Assembly: GCA_963835585.1 (NCBI GenBank)
Contig: CAWIGF010000003.1
Location: forward strand, 496,001-560,000
Direction of reading: 5' to 3'
Source: UBA10107 sp963835585
GTDB lineage: Archaea > Nanobdellota > Nanobdellia > Woesearchaeales > UBA10107
Length of the DNA: 64,000 bases
Positions 1-8,591 of this stretch are shown in pieces. Position numbers and translations under genes: made by a program. The notes beneath the pieces were generated by a model that saw nothing but the letters and a program-made list of their open reading frames with translations, was not told where the DNA came from and did not search any database. Position 1 is the first letter of the stretch, and each line of letters starts with the position of its first letter.

Positions 1-368
1 TGGTCTTTTTGTTTTGCCTTTCCTAAATCATGAGTTCCAGTAGCCGCACCTATGCGTCTAATTGTCTTGTCATCGAATCCAAATTCTCTTGCAAGCCAAA
101 TTGCAAGCACGGAACCAACAACTTCATTTACATAATTGACAGGAAAATCATATGTACTTATTTTTTGATTTATGTCCCTTAATCTCTGTTGGTCTAACAA
201 CAACCATATTTTATCAGGCAAATCAAATTTTTCTATTGTTTTTACAACATAAGAATCTTCTTCCTCTCTAAATGCATATTCGAAAGGCGGGCTGAAAATG
301 TAATATTTTGCAGTTTTTAGATAATTTTCCTTTGCTTTTCTTACTTGTTCTTTTTCACTTGGGCTCAT
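1..368 (-). CDS. HD-domain hydrolase, partial (C-terminus outside window)
   Basis: Reading the minus strand from the ATG at 368 gives an open frame to the window edge, starting MSPSEKEQVRKAKENYL. Near the edge it has the motif GTHDLGK, the His-Asp pair followed by LGK typical of HD and HD-GYP metal-dependent phosphohydrolases. The HD family cleaves phosphoester bonds of nucleotides, signalling nucleotides or nucleic acids; which substrate applies cannot be judged. The roughly 110 residues before the motif are mostly helical and unassigned. The rest of the catalytic domain lies before base 1. Confidence 0.7.
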   Translation of the reverse strand, partial: MSPSEKEQVRKAKENYLKTAKYYIFSPPFEYAFREEEDSYVVKTIEKFDLPDKIWLLLDQQRLRDINQKISTYDFPVNYVNEVVGSVLAIWLAREFGFDDKTIRRIGAATGTHDLGKAKQKD

Positions 369-435
369 TAATTATCTCCAGACTAGTCCTTTCTGGAATA
401 GTCCTTGTCCACGCCCCTCAGCAATCCAGCTAAGT

Positions 436-449
436 TAAGCTAATTTATA
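436..449 (+). promoter_or_regulatory. TATA-like element upstream of the 552 gene
   Basis: An atttatatac element lies about 100 bases before the ATG at 552. A second AT-rich element (cttaaataa, about 495-505) lies closer. The second predicts a short leader, so which is used is undecided. A 13-codon frame (509-550) sits in the leader and ends just before the ATG at 552. Confidence 0.35.
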
Positions 450-551
450 TACCTTCCCTTAAAAATAACTCTGTAAAATATAAGGAAAAATAAGGCTTAA
501 ATAAGAGTATGCAAATAGGACAACGGTTTGAAAGGGCTGAAGGAAAATAAA

Positions 552-1241
552 ATGAAAACACTAACACTAAAATTCGACGACAAGACGTACAAGGCAGCTA
601 TGGGATACTTGCAAGCATTGTCAAGCATTTCAAAAGGAAAAATCATTATTGATCCTAGACGGGCACAAGGTGCAAAAACACAAGACGAATTGGGAAAGTA
701 TTTTGATACAAAGGGAAAATTCACAATCGCTCCGGAACATGTCCTGCAGTCTAAAGGAGATGACCGCGAAAGTCTGCTCACTGATTGCATGGAATCATGG
801 ATCAAGACAGGAACTGGAATCGATTATCTTGGAGGATTTTCATTGGATGGACATATTGTTTACAATCGCGGAAGCAGATATGAACAGCGTTCTCCGAAAA
901 TAATTATCCCTGTATTCAGAGGGACACCATTGCCTATTGCCTTGAAAACCAAAGGTGGTTTGCGATATAAAGTACTGCAGTTGCATGAGAAATATACGAC
1001 TCCGAAAAAAATAATCGAGGCAGAAGTGGAATTCGCCGGCAAGAAACCAAACGGCGAATCATACACACCAGATGACTGCCTGGAATGGACATTGGAGAGG
1101 GATTCAAGAAATCTCGATCGTGAACGGGTTGTCAGGATATACCTTCGTAGTGGCAAGTTCCACGTAGGTGGTTACGACTACTGTGACGGCGACGGCTGTG
1201 GCCGATCCCGGGGAGTATTATTTAATCCGAGAAGAAAATGA
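552..1241 (+). CDS. Hypothetical protein, 229 aa
   Basis: No family recognised. The frame can be opened by a TTG at 528, but the ATG at 552 is preferred because a gaagga ribosome-binding-like sequence lies just before it and the protein then starts MKTLTLKFDDKTYKAA. It is soluble-looking, with no signal peptide or membrane segment. The N-terminal 15 residues resemble a beta-strand plus helix opening. The C-terminus contains a short acidic, Cys-containing stretch (YDYCDGDGCGRSRG) that could bind a metal; this is only a suggestion. It stands alone between the HD gene (divergent) and the Nudix gene. Confidence 0.6.
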   Translation: MKTLTLKFDDKTYKAAMGYLQALSSISKGKIIIDPRRAQGAKTQDELGKYFDTKGKFTIAPEHVLQSKGDDRESLLTDCMESWIKTGTGIDYLGGFSLDGHIVYNRGSRYEQRSPKIIIPVFRGTPLPIALKTKGGLRYKVLQLHEKYTTPKKIIEAEVEFAGKKPNGESYTPDDCLEWTLERDSRNLDRERVVRIYLRSGKFHVGGYDYCDGDGCGRSRGVLFNPRRK

Positions 1242-1368
1242 AAAACATGAAATTTAGATCTCAGATCAATTCAGAGTCCTTCTTGACTCAATCTCATGCA
1301 TCTTTTCTTTCATCTTTTGTTGCTTCCGTGTCATTAATTTTATAAAGGACATCATTCAAACAAAATAC

Positions 1369-1914
1369 ATGGCTGATGAATTGGTTGATGTTTGCGACGA
1401 AAATAATTCTCCGACAGGAATTCAAGCAACAAAGAACGAGGTGCATAAAAAAGGACTTTGGCACAGGGCTTCACACATCTGGATTTACAATTCAAAAGGA
1501 GAACTTCTCATTCAATTACGGTCAAAAACAATTGATTTATTTCCAGACATGTGGGACATATCTGTTGCAGGACACGTATCGACAGGAGAGGATACCGTCA
1601 CTACGGCATTGCGAGAAATCAGGGAAGAAATCGACCTAAAAATAAATAAAGATGATTTGGATTTTTTTAAAATCAGGACATTTAAAGTCCGTTTTAGAAA
1701 TATCATCAACAATGAATTTGATTATGTATATTTCCTGAAGTTTGATGGAGGCATAAATAAACTAAAATTACAAAAAGAAGAGGTCCAAGAAATCAAATTT
1801 GTTCCGCTCAAAAAAATTGAGCAAGACTTAAAGATTAATCCTGAAAAATATGCGCCTCATGGAAATTATTGGTTTGAAGTAATTAACGAGATTAAACGTA
1901 AACTTAATCTTTGA
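1369..1914 (+). CDS. Nudix hydrolase (IPP-isomerase-like subgroup), 181 aa
   Basis: Residues about 68-90 match the Nudix box GX5EX7REUXEEXGU: the segment begins GHVSTGE and continues with TALREIREEI, so all acidic metal ligands are present. The N-terminus (MADELVDVCDENNSPTG) and the HRASHIWIYN segment are typical of the Nudix branch that also holds isopentenyl-diphosphate isomerase type 1 and YfcD-like proteins. The family hydrolyses nucleoside diphosphates linked to another moiety, or isomerises IPP; the sequence alone does not decide. A TATA box (taattttataaag, about 1335-1346) is 28 bases upstream of the ATG, indicating a leaderless mRNA. Confidence 0.85.
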   Translation: MADELVDVCDENNSPTGIQATKNEVHKKGLWHRASHIWIYNSKGELLIQLRSKTIDLFPDMWDISVAGHVSTGEDTVTTALREIREEIDLKINKDDLDFFKIRTFKVRFRNIINNEFDYVYFLKFDGGINKLKLQKEEVQEIKFVPLKKIEQDLKINPEKYAPHGNYWFEVINEIKRKLNL

Positions 1915-2033
1915 TGCATTCTGCTGAAATGTGTATTATGTAGACTGAACTCCAACAAATATCCATCAAACTTATATATTCCTTCTCGAATACAATAATC
2001 ATGGGATTAAACATAAGGAAACGTGTACGCTTC

Positions 2034-2615
2034 ATGAAAACACGTATTATTCTCTTAATATTGGTTTCCATCTCTTTAGCTGGCTGCATAAGCCAAGAAA
2101 GTTCTTATAAAACACATTCTGAACCATTCATGAACACAGAAACAGGACTATCGAAGTGCCAGAATCTCAGTGATGTAAATTTCGGAGTATTGAGATTATA
2201 TGGCGGAGACAGAGTACTCATAAATCCGGTAAATACAATTGTCTGCACCGGTCCTCCGAATAAGGTTCAATATCAACTTGTGAGGATTCCTCCTGCACCG
2301 GGCCAACCAGCTCAGACGGAGCATGTCGAACCGAATTGTTCCGGTTACATGAATGTGAGCTCCGGACCACAAACATTCTACGTGAAAACGATCGGTCTTA
2401 CAAATGATTCCGTCACGTTTGAGCTTTCGAACGTCATCGGCTATAACGACGCGTCAGTGGACAGCAGAACCGCAATCAATACGGAACAGATAACGATGAA
2501 AGAGAACGAATCTATAGTGCAGAAAGGACTGCGCATATCGACAGGATTCTTTGAACCTCATTCCAACATATCACAGATGCCCGCGAACATAGGCATCGAT
2601 ATTTGTCTGCCGTGA
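2034..2615 (+). CDS. Secreted lipoprotein, 193 aa
   Basis: The protein begins MKTRIILLILVSISLAGCIS, a hydrophobic signal peptide ending in a lipobox (LAGC) whose Cys would be lipidated. A longer start at 2001 (MGLNIRKRVRF...) is in frame and lies 28 bases after a TATA box (cttatatatt), so it could be the leaderless start; the shorter start gives a normal signal peptide. The mature part is beta-rich with paired cysteines (SKCQ, IVCTG, PNCSG, IDICLP) and a proline-rich linker (PPAPGQPAQ). Function unknown. The signal peptidase II gene near 35 kb is the plausible processing enzyme. Confidence 0.7.
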   Translation: MKTRIILLILVSISLAGCISQESSYKTHSEPFMNTETGLSKCQNLSDVNFGVLRLYGGDRVLINPVNTIVCTGPPNKVQYQLVRIPPAPGQPAQTEHVEPNCSGYMNVSSGPQTFYVKTIGLTNDSVTFELSNVIGYNDASVDSRTAINTEQITMKENESIVQKGLRISTGFFEPHSNISQMPANIGIDICLP

Positions 2616-2691
2616 TTGGTAATGTCTCATTTATTTGAGATGTTTCTTGATTAAATTTATAAGGAAAAAGAACTATTAAACACAAAAGAGC

Positions 2692-3273
2692 ATGATAGAC
2701 CCGACATATAACTGCATTATTCTTCACGGCTGCCCTTCAGATAAGGAGAAGGCCATGAACGCTTCTACAAGGACTTATGACAAGCACTGGATCCAATGGA
2801 TTAAAAAAGAGCTTTCTGAAAGAGGCATAAAGGCTGAAGCGCCGATGATGCCTACTCCGTGGGAACCTGACTATGAAAAATTCAAGGAGGAATTCGAGAA
2901 ACACGAAGTCAACGAAAAAACAATTCTTATAGGGCACAGCTGCGGCTGCGCATTCCTTGTCAGATGGCTTGGAGAGACGAAGAAAAAAATAAGCAAACTT
3001 ATTCTAGTTGCTCCATGGAAGATTCCATTCAGGCCTGACGGAAGCGACAGGAATTTCTACGAGTTCCCGATAGACAAGACAATATCATCAAGAGTTGGAG
3101 AAATAATAATGTTCACTTCGGACAACGAGAAAAAAGACGGTAAAAAAAGTCTGAAAATCTATCACGAAGCGTTGGGCGGGAAAATAATTGACTTGAAGGG
3201 ACATGGACATTACACACTAGGGAGCATGGGAACTGACGAATTTCCAGAATTGCTGAAGGAAGCTATGAGATGA
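2692..3273 (+). CDS. Alpha/beta hydrolase, RBBP9/YdeN-like, 193 aa
   Basis: The start (YNCIILHGCPSD) is the first strand and oxyanion region of an alpha/beta hydrolase. GHSCG (residues 81-85) is the nucleophile elbow with Ser83, and GHGHYTLG near residue 170 supplies the catalytic His. Length and motifs fit the small serine hydrolases of the RBBP9/YdeN family, whose substrates are mostly unknown esters. The last four bases overlap the start of the MFS transporter, so the two are one operon. A TATA box (aaatttataagg) about 30 bases upstream implies a nearly leaderless transcript. Confidence 0.85.
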   Translation: MIDPTYNCIILHGCPSDKEKAMNASTRTYDKHWIQWIKKELSERGIKAEAPMMPTPWEPDYEKFKEEFEKHEVNEKTILIGHSCGCAFLVRWLGETKKKISKLILVAPWKIPFRPDGSDRNFYEFPIDKTISSRVGEIIMFTSDNEKKDGKKSLKIYHEALGGKIIDLKGHGHYTLGSMGTDEFPELLKEAMR

Positions 3274-4622
3274 ACACGGAAATAGAGGAAGAAAAGCTCA
3301 AGGCTGATGCAAGAAAGAAGAGCATAGAGGAAGGCTCTGGATACAGCCTAATGGAGGGTTTCGGATTAAGATTCATCACGCCGTTCGCTCTCAAATTAGG
3401 GACGAGTGATACAGGCATAGGACTTCTGAATTCATTGCCAAGTTTAGTCGGAAGCATTTCAGAGCTCTTGGCTCCCGGATTCATGAAAAATACGACAAGA
3501 AAATTTCTTACCGCGACTTTTGTTTTGTTCGAAGCATTGATGTGGCTTACGATAGTGGGAATTGCACTCCTCTTTCTCACGAACAGGATAAGCAGCAACT
3601 CAGCGCCTACATTGCTAATCATACTTTACACATTATTGATTACATTCGGAACTATCATACAACCCCCATGGACTTCATGGATGAAAGACATCCTTCCGGA
3701 AAGATATGGAGCTTACCTTGGAGAAAGGACAAGAATAACTGGTTTCGTTTCCATAACTTGCACTTTGATAGGAGGTTTCATCCTTGATTATTTCGCGAAG
3801 ACAAAAATATTCTACGGATTCGTTGTTTTGTTTTCCCTGGCATTCATCGGCAGGATGATATCGTTCACGATGTTCACGAAAACATACGAGCCACATTACG
3901 AGCATCCGAAGAATCTCCAGGACGGGTTCCCTCATTTCCTCAAGACAATATGGAAGACTAATTACGGCCACTTCACGGCTTTCGTATCCCTTATTTCATT
4001 TGCAACGAACATAGCATCCCCTTTCTGCGCCGTCTACATGCTCGAGAATCTCCATTTCAATCTGGTCCAGTACGGACTTGTATCAATCATAAGCGTCATA
4101 AGCACAATAATTTTTGTCCCTGTTTGGGGAAAGTTCGCGGACATGTACGGGAACATGAAGGTTATGGTCATAAGCGGCTTCTTCCTTCCATTCATAATTT
4201 TCCTGTGGTATTTTTCTTCTTATTTCACTCCCGCAGTGGCATTTCCTTTCCTTCTCATAACAGAGACGTTCTCTGGAATAATGTGGTCTGGGTTCAACCT
4301 TGCTTCCGGAAACTTCGTATTCGATGCGATAAAAAGGGAGAAAGTCGCGTCCAAAACAGCTCATTTCCAGATCCTGAATAATTTCGGGGCTTTCATAGGA
4401 GCAGTCCTTGGAGGAATCATAGCAACAATTCCTCACGCCATCTTCGGCATTGCCGCAATCCTTTTCATAATGATATTAAGCGCTGTTGCGCGAATGGTCG
4501 TGTATCTGTTCATGATACCTAAAGTAAGGGAAGTCAAGCACGTAGAAGGTTTTACGCTTCATGAGGCGAAGGAAAGAATGATTCACCTGACGCCGATATC
4601 CCTTGTCAGGATTCTAAGGTAA
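3270..4622 (+). CDS. MFS transporter, 450 aa
   Basis: About 10-12 hydrophobic segments span the protein, with charged loops such as DILPERYGAYLGERTR and WGKFADMYGNMK, the latter resembling the MFS loop between helices 2-3 or 8-9. Length is normal for a single-domain major facilitator carrier. The first 20 residues are charged and cytoplasmic. It overlaps the alpha/beta hydrolase gene by ATGA, so import or export of that enzyme's substrate or product is possible. The substrate cannot be read from the sequence. Confidence 0.8.
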   Translation: MNTEIEEEKLKADARKKSIEEGSGYSLMEGFGLRFITPFALKLGTSDTGIGLLNSLPSLVGSISELLAPGFMKNTTRKFLTATFVLFEALMWLTIVGIALLFLTNRISSNSAPTLLIILYTLLITFGTIIQPPWTSWMKDILPERYGAYLGERTRITGFVSITCTLIGGFILDYFAKTKIFYGFVVLFSLAFIGRMISFTMFTKTYEPHYEHPKNLQDGFPHFLKTIWKTNYGHFTAFVSLISFATNIASPFCAVYMLENLHFNLVQYGLVSIISVISTIIFVPVWGKFADMYGNMKVMVISGFFLPFIIFLWYFSSYFTPAVAFPFLLITETFSGIMWSGFNLASGNFVFDAIKREKVASKTAHFQILNNFGAFIGAVLGGIIATIPHAIFGIAAILFIMILSAVARMVVYLFMIPKVREVKHVEGFTLHEAKERMIHLTPISLVRILR

Positions 4623-4697
4623 TATTTACACTATGAAGTCATCATCACTAAGTTAGGAAGAGAATTTATATATTGAAATGAACAGGCAAAAAGAATA

Positions 4698-6299
4698 ATG
4701 GGCGACACAAAATACGTATTTGTAACCGGAGGAGTAATATCCGGTCTTGGAAAGGGTGTCGTCGCCGCTTCTATAGGAAAATTATTGGGAAAGAACAAGA
4801 AAGTAGTTCCCGTGAAATGCGATGGCTATCTGAATGTAGATCCGGGAACCATGAATCCAACTGAGCATGGGGAAGTTTTCGTTCTCGAGGACGGAGCTGA
4901 AGTAGACTTAGACTTCGGTCATTATGAAAGATTCCTATCCACGCATTGCAAGAAAGAACACTCGATAACATCGGGAAGAGTTTTCCAGGCACTTGTTGAG
5001 AAGGAAAGGAGAGGAGAATTCCTTGGAAAGACAGTCCAGGTGATACCTCATGTTACAGGACAGATAAGGGAATACTGGGAAGAGATAGCAGAAAATGAGA
5101 AGGCGGATATTCTTCTGGTGGAGATAGGCGGGACAGTTGGTGACATAGAGAACGTGTGGTTCCTCGAGGCTGCAAGGGAATTGATGCAGAAAAAAGGGAA
5201 GGACAATGTGCTTTTCGTGCATCTTGGTTATATTCCTGAAGTCGATGAGAGCAGGCAGCAGAAGACAAAGCCACTGCAGCAATCTCTTATGTTATTGCGC
5301 GAGCGAGGAATATTCCCTGAAATCGTTGTCGGAAGGAGCAAGAGGCCATTGGATGAGAAGACGAAACTCAAGCTTCACTGGCTTTGCAACATAGATATGA
5401 ATGCAATACTTAGCGATCCTGACATGAATTACGTCTATGAGCTGCCGTTGATGTTCAAGAAAGAAGGCGTTGGAGAATTTCTGAAAAAAAGGCTCGATCT
5501 TGAATCAGTTGATGATCTTCAATCATGGGAAAAATTAGTGAACAACATGAAGAACCCAAAAAATGAGATAACAGTCGCCATCTGCGGAAAATACACCGAG
5601 GTCGTGGATTCATACATATCGATACAGGAATCCCTGCGGCATGCAGGCGCTCAGAATTCAGCGAAAGTAAATATCAAATGGATAGAGACAACTGACATAG
5701 AAAATTATGACAAGAGCAAGATAGAAGAGCTGTTGCATGGATGCAACGGCGTCATCGTTCCTGGAGGATTCGGAAGCAGGGGAACCGAGGGAAAGATGAA
5801 TGTGATAAGATACTGCAGGGAGCATGACGTTCCATTCCTTGGAATCTGCTATGGGCTGCAATTGGCGGTCATCGAATTCGCGAGGGACGTATGCGGATTG
5901 GAAAACGCCAATTCAACTGAAATAGACGAAAAGACTCCGTACAATGTTGTTGACATGCTCGAGAACCAGAAAACAATAACTAACAAAGGCGGGACAATGA
6001 GGCTTGGGAGATATGAAGCACGTCTTCTTCCTGATTCAATGCTGGCAAAATTATACGGGACGACTGCCGTTAGCGAGAGGCACAGGCATCGTTATGAAGT
6101 GAATCCTAAATTCGAGGAAATATTGAAGAAAAATGGCTTGGTGATTTCAGGAAAAAGCCCCTCGGGGGAATTGGTCGAGTTCATCGAGCTTCCGGACCAT
6201 AAATATTTCGCGGCAACTCAAGGCCATCCCGAGCTGAAATCAACCCTGGAAAATCCCGCTCCTCTGTTCGTGGGATTGGTAAGCGCCTGCCTGAAATAA
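4698..6299 (+). CDS. pyrG: CTP synthase (glutamine hydrolysing), 533 aa
   Basis: Makes CTP from UTP, ATP and glutamine. The N-terminal amidoligase domain opens with GGVISGLGKGVVAASIG (P-loop type). The C-terminal class I glutamine amidotransferase domain starts near residue 290 (ITVAICGKY), has the nucleophile Cys384 in GICYGLQLAV and the His-Glu pair in GHPEL near the end. Full length for the family (about 535). A TATA box (gaatttatatattg) lies about 30 bases before the ATG, so the gene has its own leaderless promoter. The following tRNA-Met is convergent. Confidence 0.98.
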   Translation: MGDTKYVFVTGGVISGLGKGVVAASIGKLLGKNKKVVPVKCDGYLNVDPGTMNPTEHGEVFVLEDGAEVDLDFGHYERFLSTHCKKEHSITSGRVFQALVEKERRGEFLGKTVQVIPHVTGQIREYWEEIAENEKADILLVEIGGTVGDIENVWFLEAARELMQKKGKDNVLFVHLGYIPEVDESRQQKTKPLQQSLMLLRERGIFPEIVVGRSKRPLDEKTKLKLHWLCNIDMNAILSDPDMNYVYELPLMFKKEGVGEFLKKRLDLESVDDLQSWEKLVNNMKNPKNEITVAICGKYTEVVDSYISIQESLRHAGAQNSAKVNIKWIETTDIENYDKSKIEELLHGCNGVIVPGGFGSRGTEGKMNVIRYCREHDVPFLGICYGLQLAVIEFARDVCGLENANSTEIDEKTPYNVVDMLENQKTITNKGGTMRLGRYEARLLPDSMLAKLYGTTAVSERHRHRYEVNPKFEEILKKNGLVISGKSPSGELVEFIELPDHKYFAATQGHPELKSTLENPAPLFVGLVSACLK

Positions 6300-6316
6300 A
6301 TTTCTAATAAAAAAAG

Positions 6317-6391
6317 TGTGGGTGGGGAGATTTGAACTCCCGACGACGAGCTTATGAGACTCGGGATCTAGCCAGGCTGATCTACACCCAC
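6317..6391 (-). tRNA. tRNA-Met (anticodon CAT)
   Basis: The minus strand folds as a cloverleaf: acceptor GTGGGTG/CACCCAC, D-stem GATC/GATC, anticodon stem CGAGT/GCTCG with loop CTCATAA, T-arm GGGAG-TTCAAAT-CTCCC, discriminator A, no encoded CCA and no intron. Its first base pair is G-C and the anticodon stem lacks the three G-C pairs of initiators, so it is elongator tRNA-Met or the lysidine/agmatidine-type tRNA-Ile2. The two cannot be told apart here. AT-rich elements near 6410-6425 are the likely promoter. Confidence 0.93.
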
Positions 6392-6488
6392 ATACAAAGC
6401 CAATTAAAAAGGCTCTTTTTTAAAGCTTTGTTTTGACCACAGGACAACCCTGCACAATCTATTTAAGGTTAGATAACAAGTAAATACT

Positions 6489-8519
6489 ATGAGGCTCAAA
6501 TCGATTGAGCTGCACAACATACGCAGCTACATAAACCAGAAGATAGACTTCAAGGACGGCATCACGGTTCTTTCAGGGGATATAGGAGCTGGAAAATCAA
6601 GCATACTTCTTGCTGCCGAATTCGCGCTTTTTGGATTGGTATCTAATGATTCAGGGAACGGACTGCTGAGAAAAGGGACAAATGAAGGCTCCGTCTCCCT
6701 TACGATGGATATCAACAACAAAGAAATAACTGTGCAAAGATTCCTGAAAAGGAAAAGCGAGGGCATCAGGCAGACGAACGGTTGTTTAATCGTTGACAAT
6801 ATCAAGAAAGATTTAATGCCGGTTGAATTGAAATCAGAACTGTTCAGGATTCTCGGTTATTCACCCTCTGGAAAAAACTCGCTATATAGATACACGACAT
6901 ACACCCCCCAGGAGGAAATGAAGAGCATCTTGTATGAGAACAACGAGGAAAGACTTCGGACGATACGAACCATATTCGGCATAGACAAGTATCAGAATAT
7001 CATCGAGAACGCAGAGATAATTGCCAAACAAATGAGAGAAAACAAAAGGGAAATAATCGGCATGATAAGCGATCTGGAGCAAAAAAAGAACGATATTAAA
7101 GAAATTGAGAAAGGAAAGGAACTGCTTTCTGTCAAAGAAAAAGATATTTCAATTAAGATTTCTGAAATAAAAAAAGAATTGGAAATAAAAAGGAACAGGC
7201 TCGAATCGATAGAGAAAGAGATGAGAAAAATCGAATTGAAAAAACAAGAGAAGAGCCTTCTCTCGATGAATTATACTCAGAAACAGGAGCAGGAAAAGCA
7301 AACAATGAATGAAATAATGAAATTGGGGAAGGAAATTCAGGATCTTAAATCAACGATAGCCCCTGAAAAACTGGAAGCGTTGAAACAGAGGATGAAAAGT
7401 GGAATCCAGGAAGTAATAAATAATTACGAGAAAGAGCTTTATGAGCTGCAGAAACATGTGGGAGAGATGGAGGCGGCAAAAAGACATTCCGATCAAATAA
7501 AAAACCAAGTAAAGGAGCTTGACGACTGCCCATTATGCTTCCAGAAAGTCTCGCACACGCACAAGGAAGCGATCATCGAAAAGGAAGACAAGGCCACAAG
7601 GGACATCATAGAAAAGTATGCCGTCATCCAGGAAGAAATAGAAGCGCTGAGAAAAAACATAGAGATTAAGAAAAATGAATTGAATGACGCGAAGAACGCC
7701 GAAAGGGAAATAATGGTGATGAACATCCACATAAAGAGCCATTCCGAGAAAGAAACGACAATGAAGGATAAAAAGGAAACGCAGGAAAAAATACAAAATG
7801 AAATAAGACTACTTGATGAAAAAATAAAATCGATCGAGATTCCGCAAATGAACGAGAACGAGTTCATCGATGCGAAAAAACAATGCGATGATCTGATTAA
7901 AAACGAAAGGACGAGCGAAATCCTGTACACGCAAACCATAACGGAATTGAAAAATCTTGAGAGAGAGATAATCAAATATCAGAAGGAAATAAATGAAAAG
8001 GAAAAGCAGAAGATAAGGCTTGAAAAGATACAGAACATGGAGAACTGGATACAGGACAAGTTCTCCGGGATAATGATGACGATAGAACAACAAGTATTGC
8101 ATTCGATGCACAATACATTCAATGACATATTCATGGAACTATTCTCGGTATTGATAGATGACGAGCGCCTTCTTGCGAGAATCGATGACACGTTCACCCC
8201 ATTGATAGAGCAGAACGGCCACGAGACCGAATACGCGAACTTGTCCGGGGGAGAAAAAGCGAGCGTGGCTGTCGCGTACAGATTAGCATTGTACGCTGCG
8301 ATAAATACCATGGTGTCCAATATCAACACAAGAGGTCTGCTTGTCCTTGACGAGCCTACTGACGGCTTCAGCGGAGAGCAGCTGGACAAGCTGAAGGACG
8401 TCTTCGAAAAAATAAGGGCGGAACAGGCAATCATAGTATCCCATGAATCGAAGATAGAGAGCATAGCCGACCATGTAGTAAGGATTGGGAAGAGCGGTCA
8501 CGAAAGCGTCATTTTCTAG
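6489..8519 (+). CDS. Rad50/SbcC-like SMC-family ATPase with zinc hook, 676 aa
   Basis: Opens MRLKSIELHNIRSY with Walker A GDIGAGKSS (about residues 31-39). A long coiled coil follows, with a CPLC zinc hook near residues 347-350, then a second coil, the ABC signature LSGGEK (about 583) and Walker B LLVLDEPTDGFS (about 617-628). This is the Rad50 architecture: a dimer joined at the hook that partners Mre11 in double-strand break processing. It is shorter than typical Rad50 (about 850-900), and no Mre11, HerA or NurA gene lies nearby. It could be a divergent Rad50 or another hook ATPase. Own TATA box about 28 bases upstream. Confidence 0.85.
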   Translation: MRLKSIELHNIRSYINQKIDFKDGITVLSGDIGAGKSSILLAAEFALFGLVSNDSGNGLLRKGTNEGSVSLTMDINNKEITVQRFLKRKSEGIRQTNGCLIVDNIKKDLMPVELKSELFRILGYSPSGKNSLYRYTTYTPQEEMKSILYENNEERLRTIRTIFGIDKYQNIIENAEIIAKQMRENKREIIGMISDLEQKKNDIKEIEKGKELLSVKEKDISIKISEIKKELEIKRNRLESIEKEMRKIELKKQEKSLLSMNYTQKQEQEKQTMNEIMKLGKEIQDLKSTIAPEKLEALKQRMKSGIQEVINNYEKELYELQKHVGEMEAAKRHSDQIKNQVKELDDCPLCFQKVSHTHKEAIIEKEDKATRDIIEKYAVIQEEIEALRKNIEIKKNELNDAKNAEREIMVMNIHIKSHSEKETTMKDKKETQEKIQNEIRLLDEKIKSIEIPQMNENEFIDAKKQCDDLIKNERTSEILYTQTITELKNLEREIIKYQKEINEKEKQKIRLEKIQNMENWIQDKFSGIMMTIEQQVLHSMHNTFNDIFMELFSVLIDDERLLARIDDTFTPLIEQNGHETEYANLSGGEKASVAVAYRLALYAAINTMVSNINTRGLLVLDEPTDGFSGEQLDKLKDVFEKIRAEQAIIVSHESKIESIADHVVRIGKSGHESVIF

Positions 8520-8591
8520 AGAAAACCCCTTAAAAACATTTATATAGTAGTTACTCGTAAAACTCTATCAGTAACATCAAGGTGCATGGAC

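Noticed and set aside
528..551. TTG start of the 552 gene
   Set aside because: The ATG at 552 has a ribosome-binding-like sequence and a more natural N-terminus.
497..805. Minus-strand frame of 102 codons over the 552 gene
   Set aside because: Shadow of the plus-strand gene; no promoter or ribosome site, and composition (many Ser and Phe) typical of antisense translation.
7493..7975. Long minus-strand frames inside the Rad50-like gene
   Set aside because: Phe/Ser-rich antisense of Lys/Glu-rich coiled coil; no start signal.
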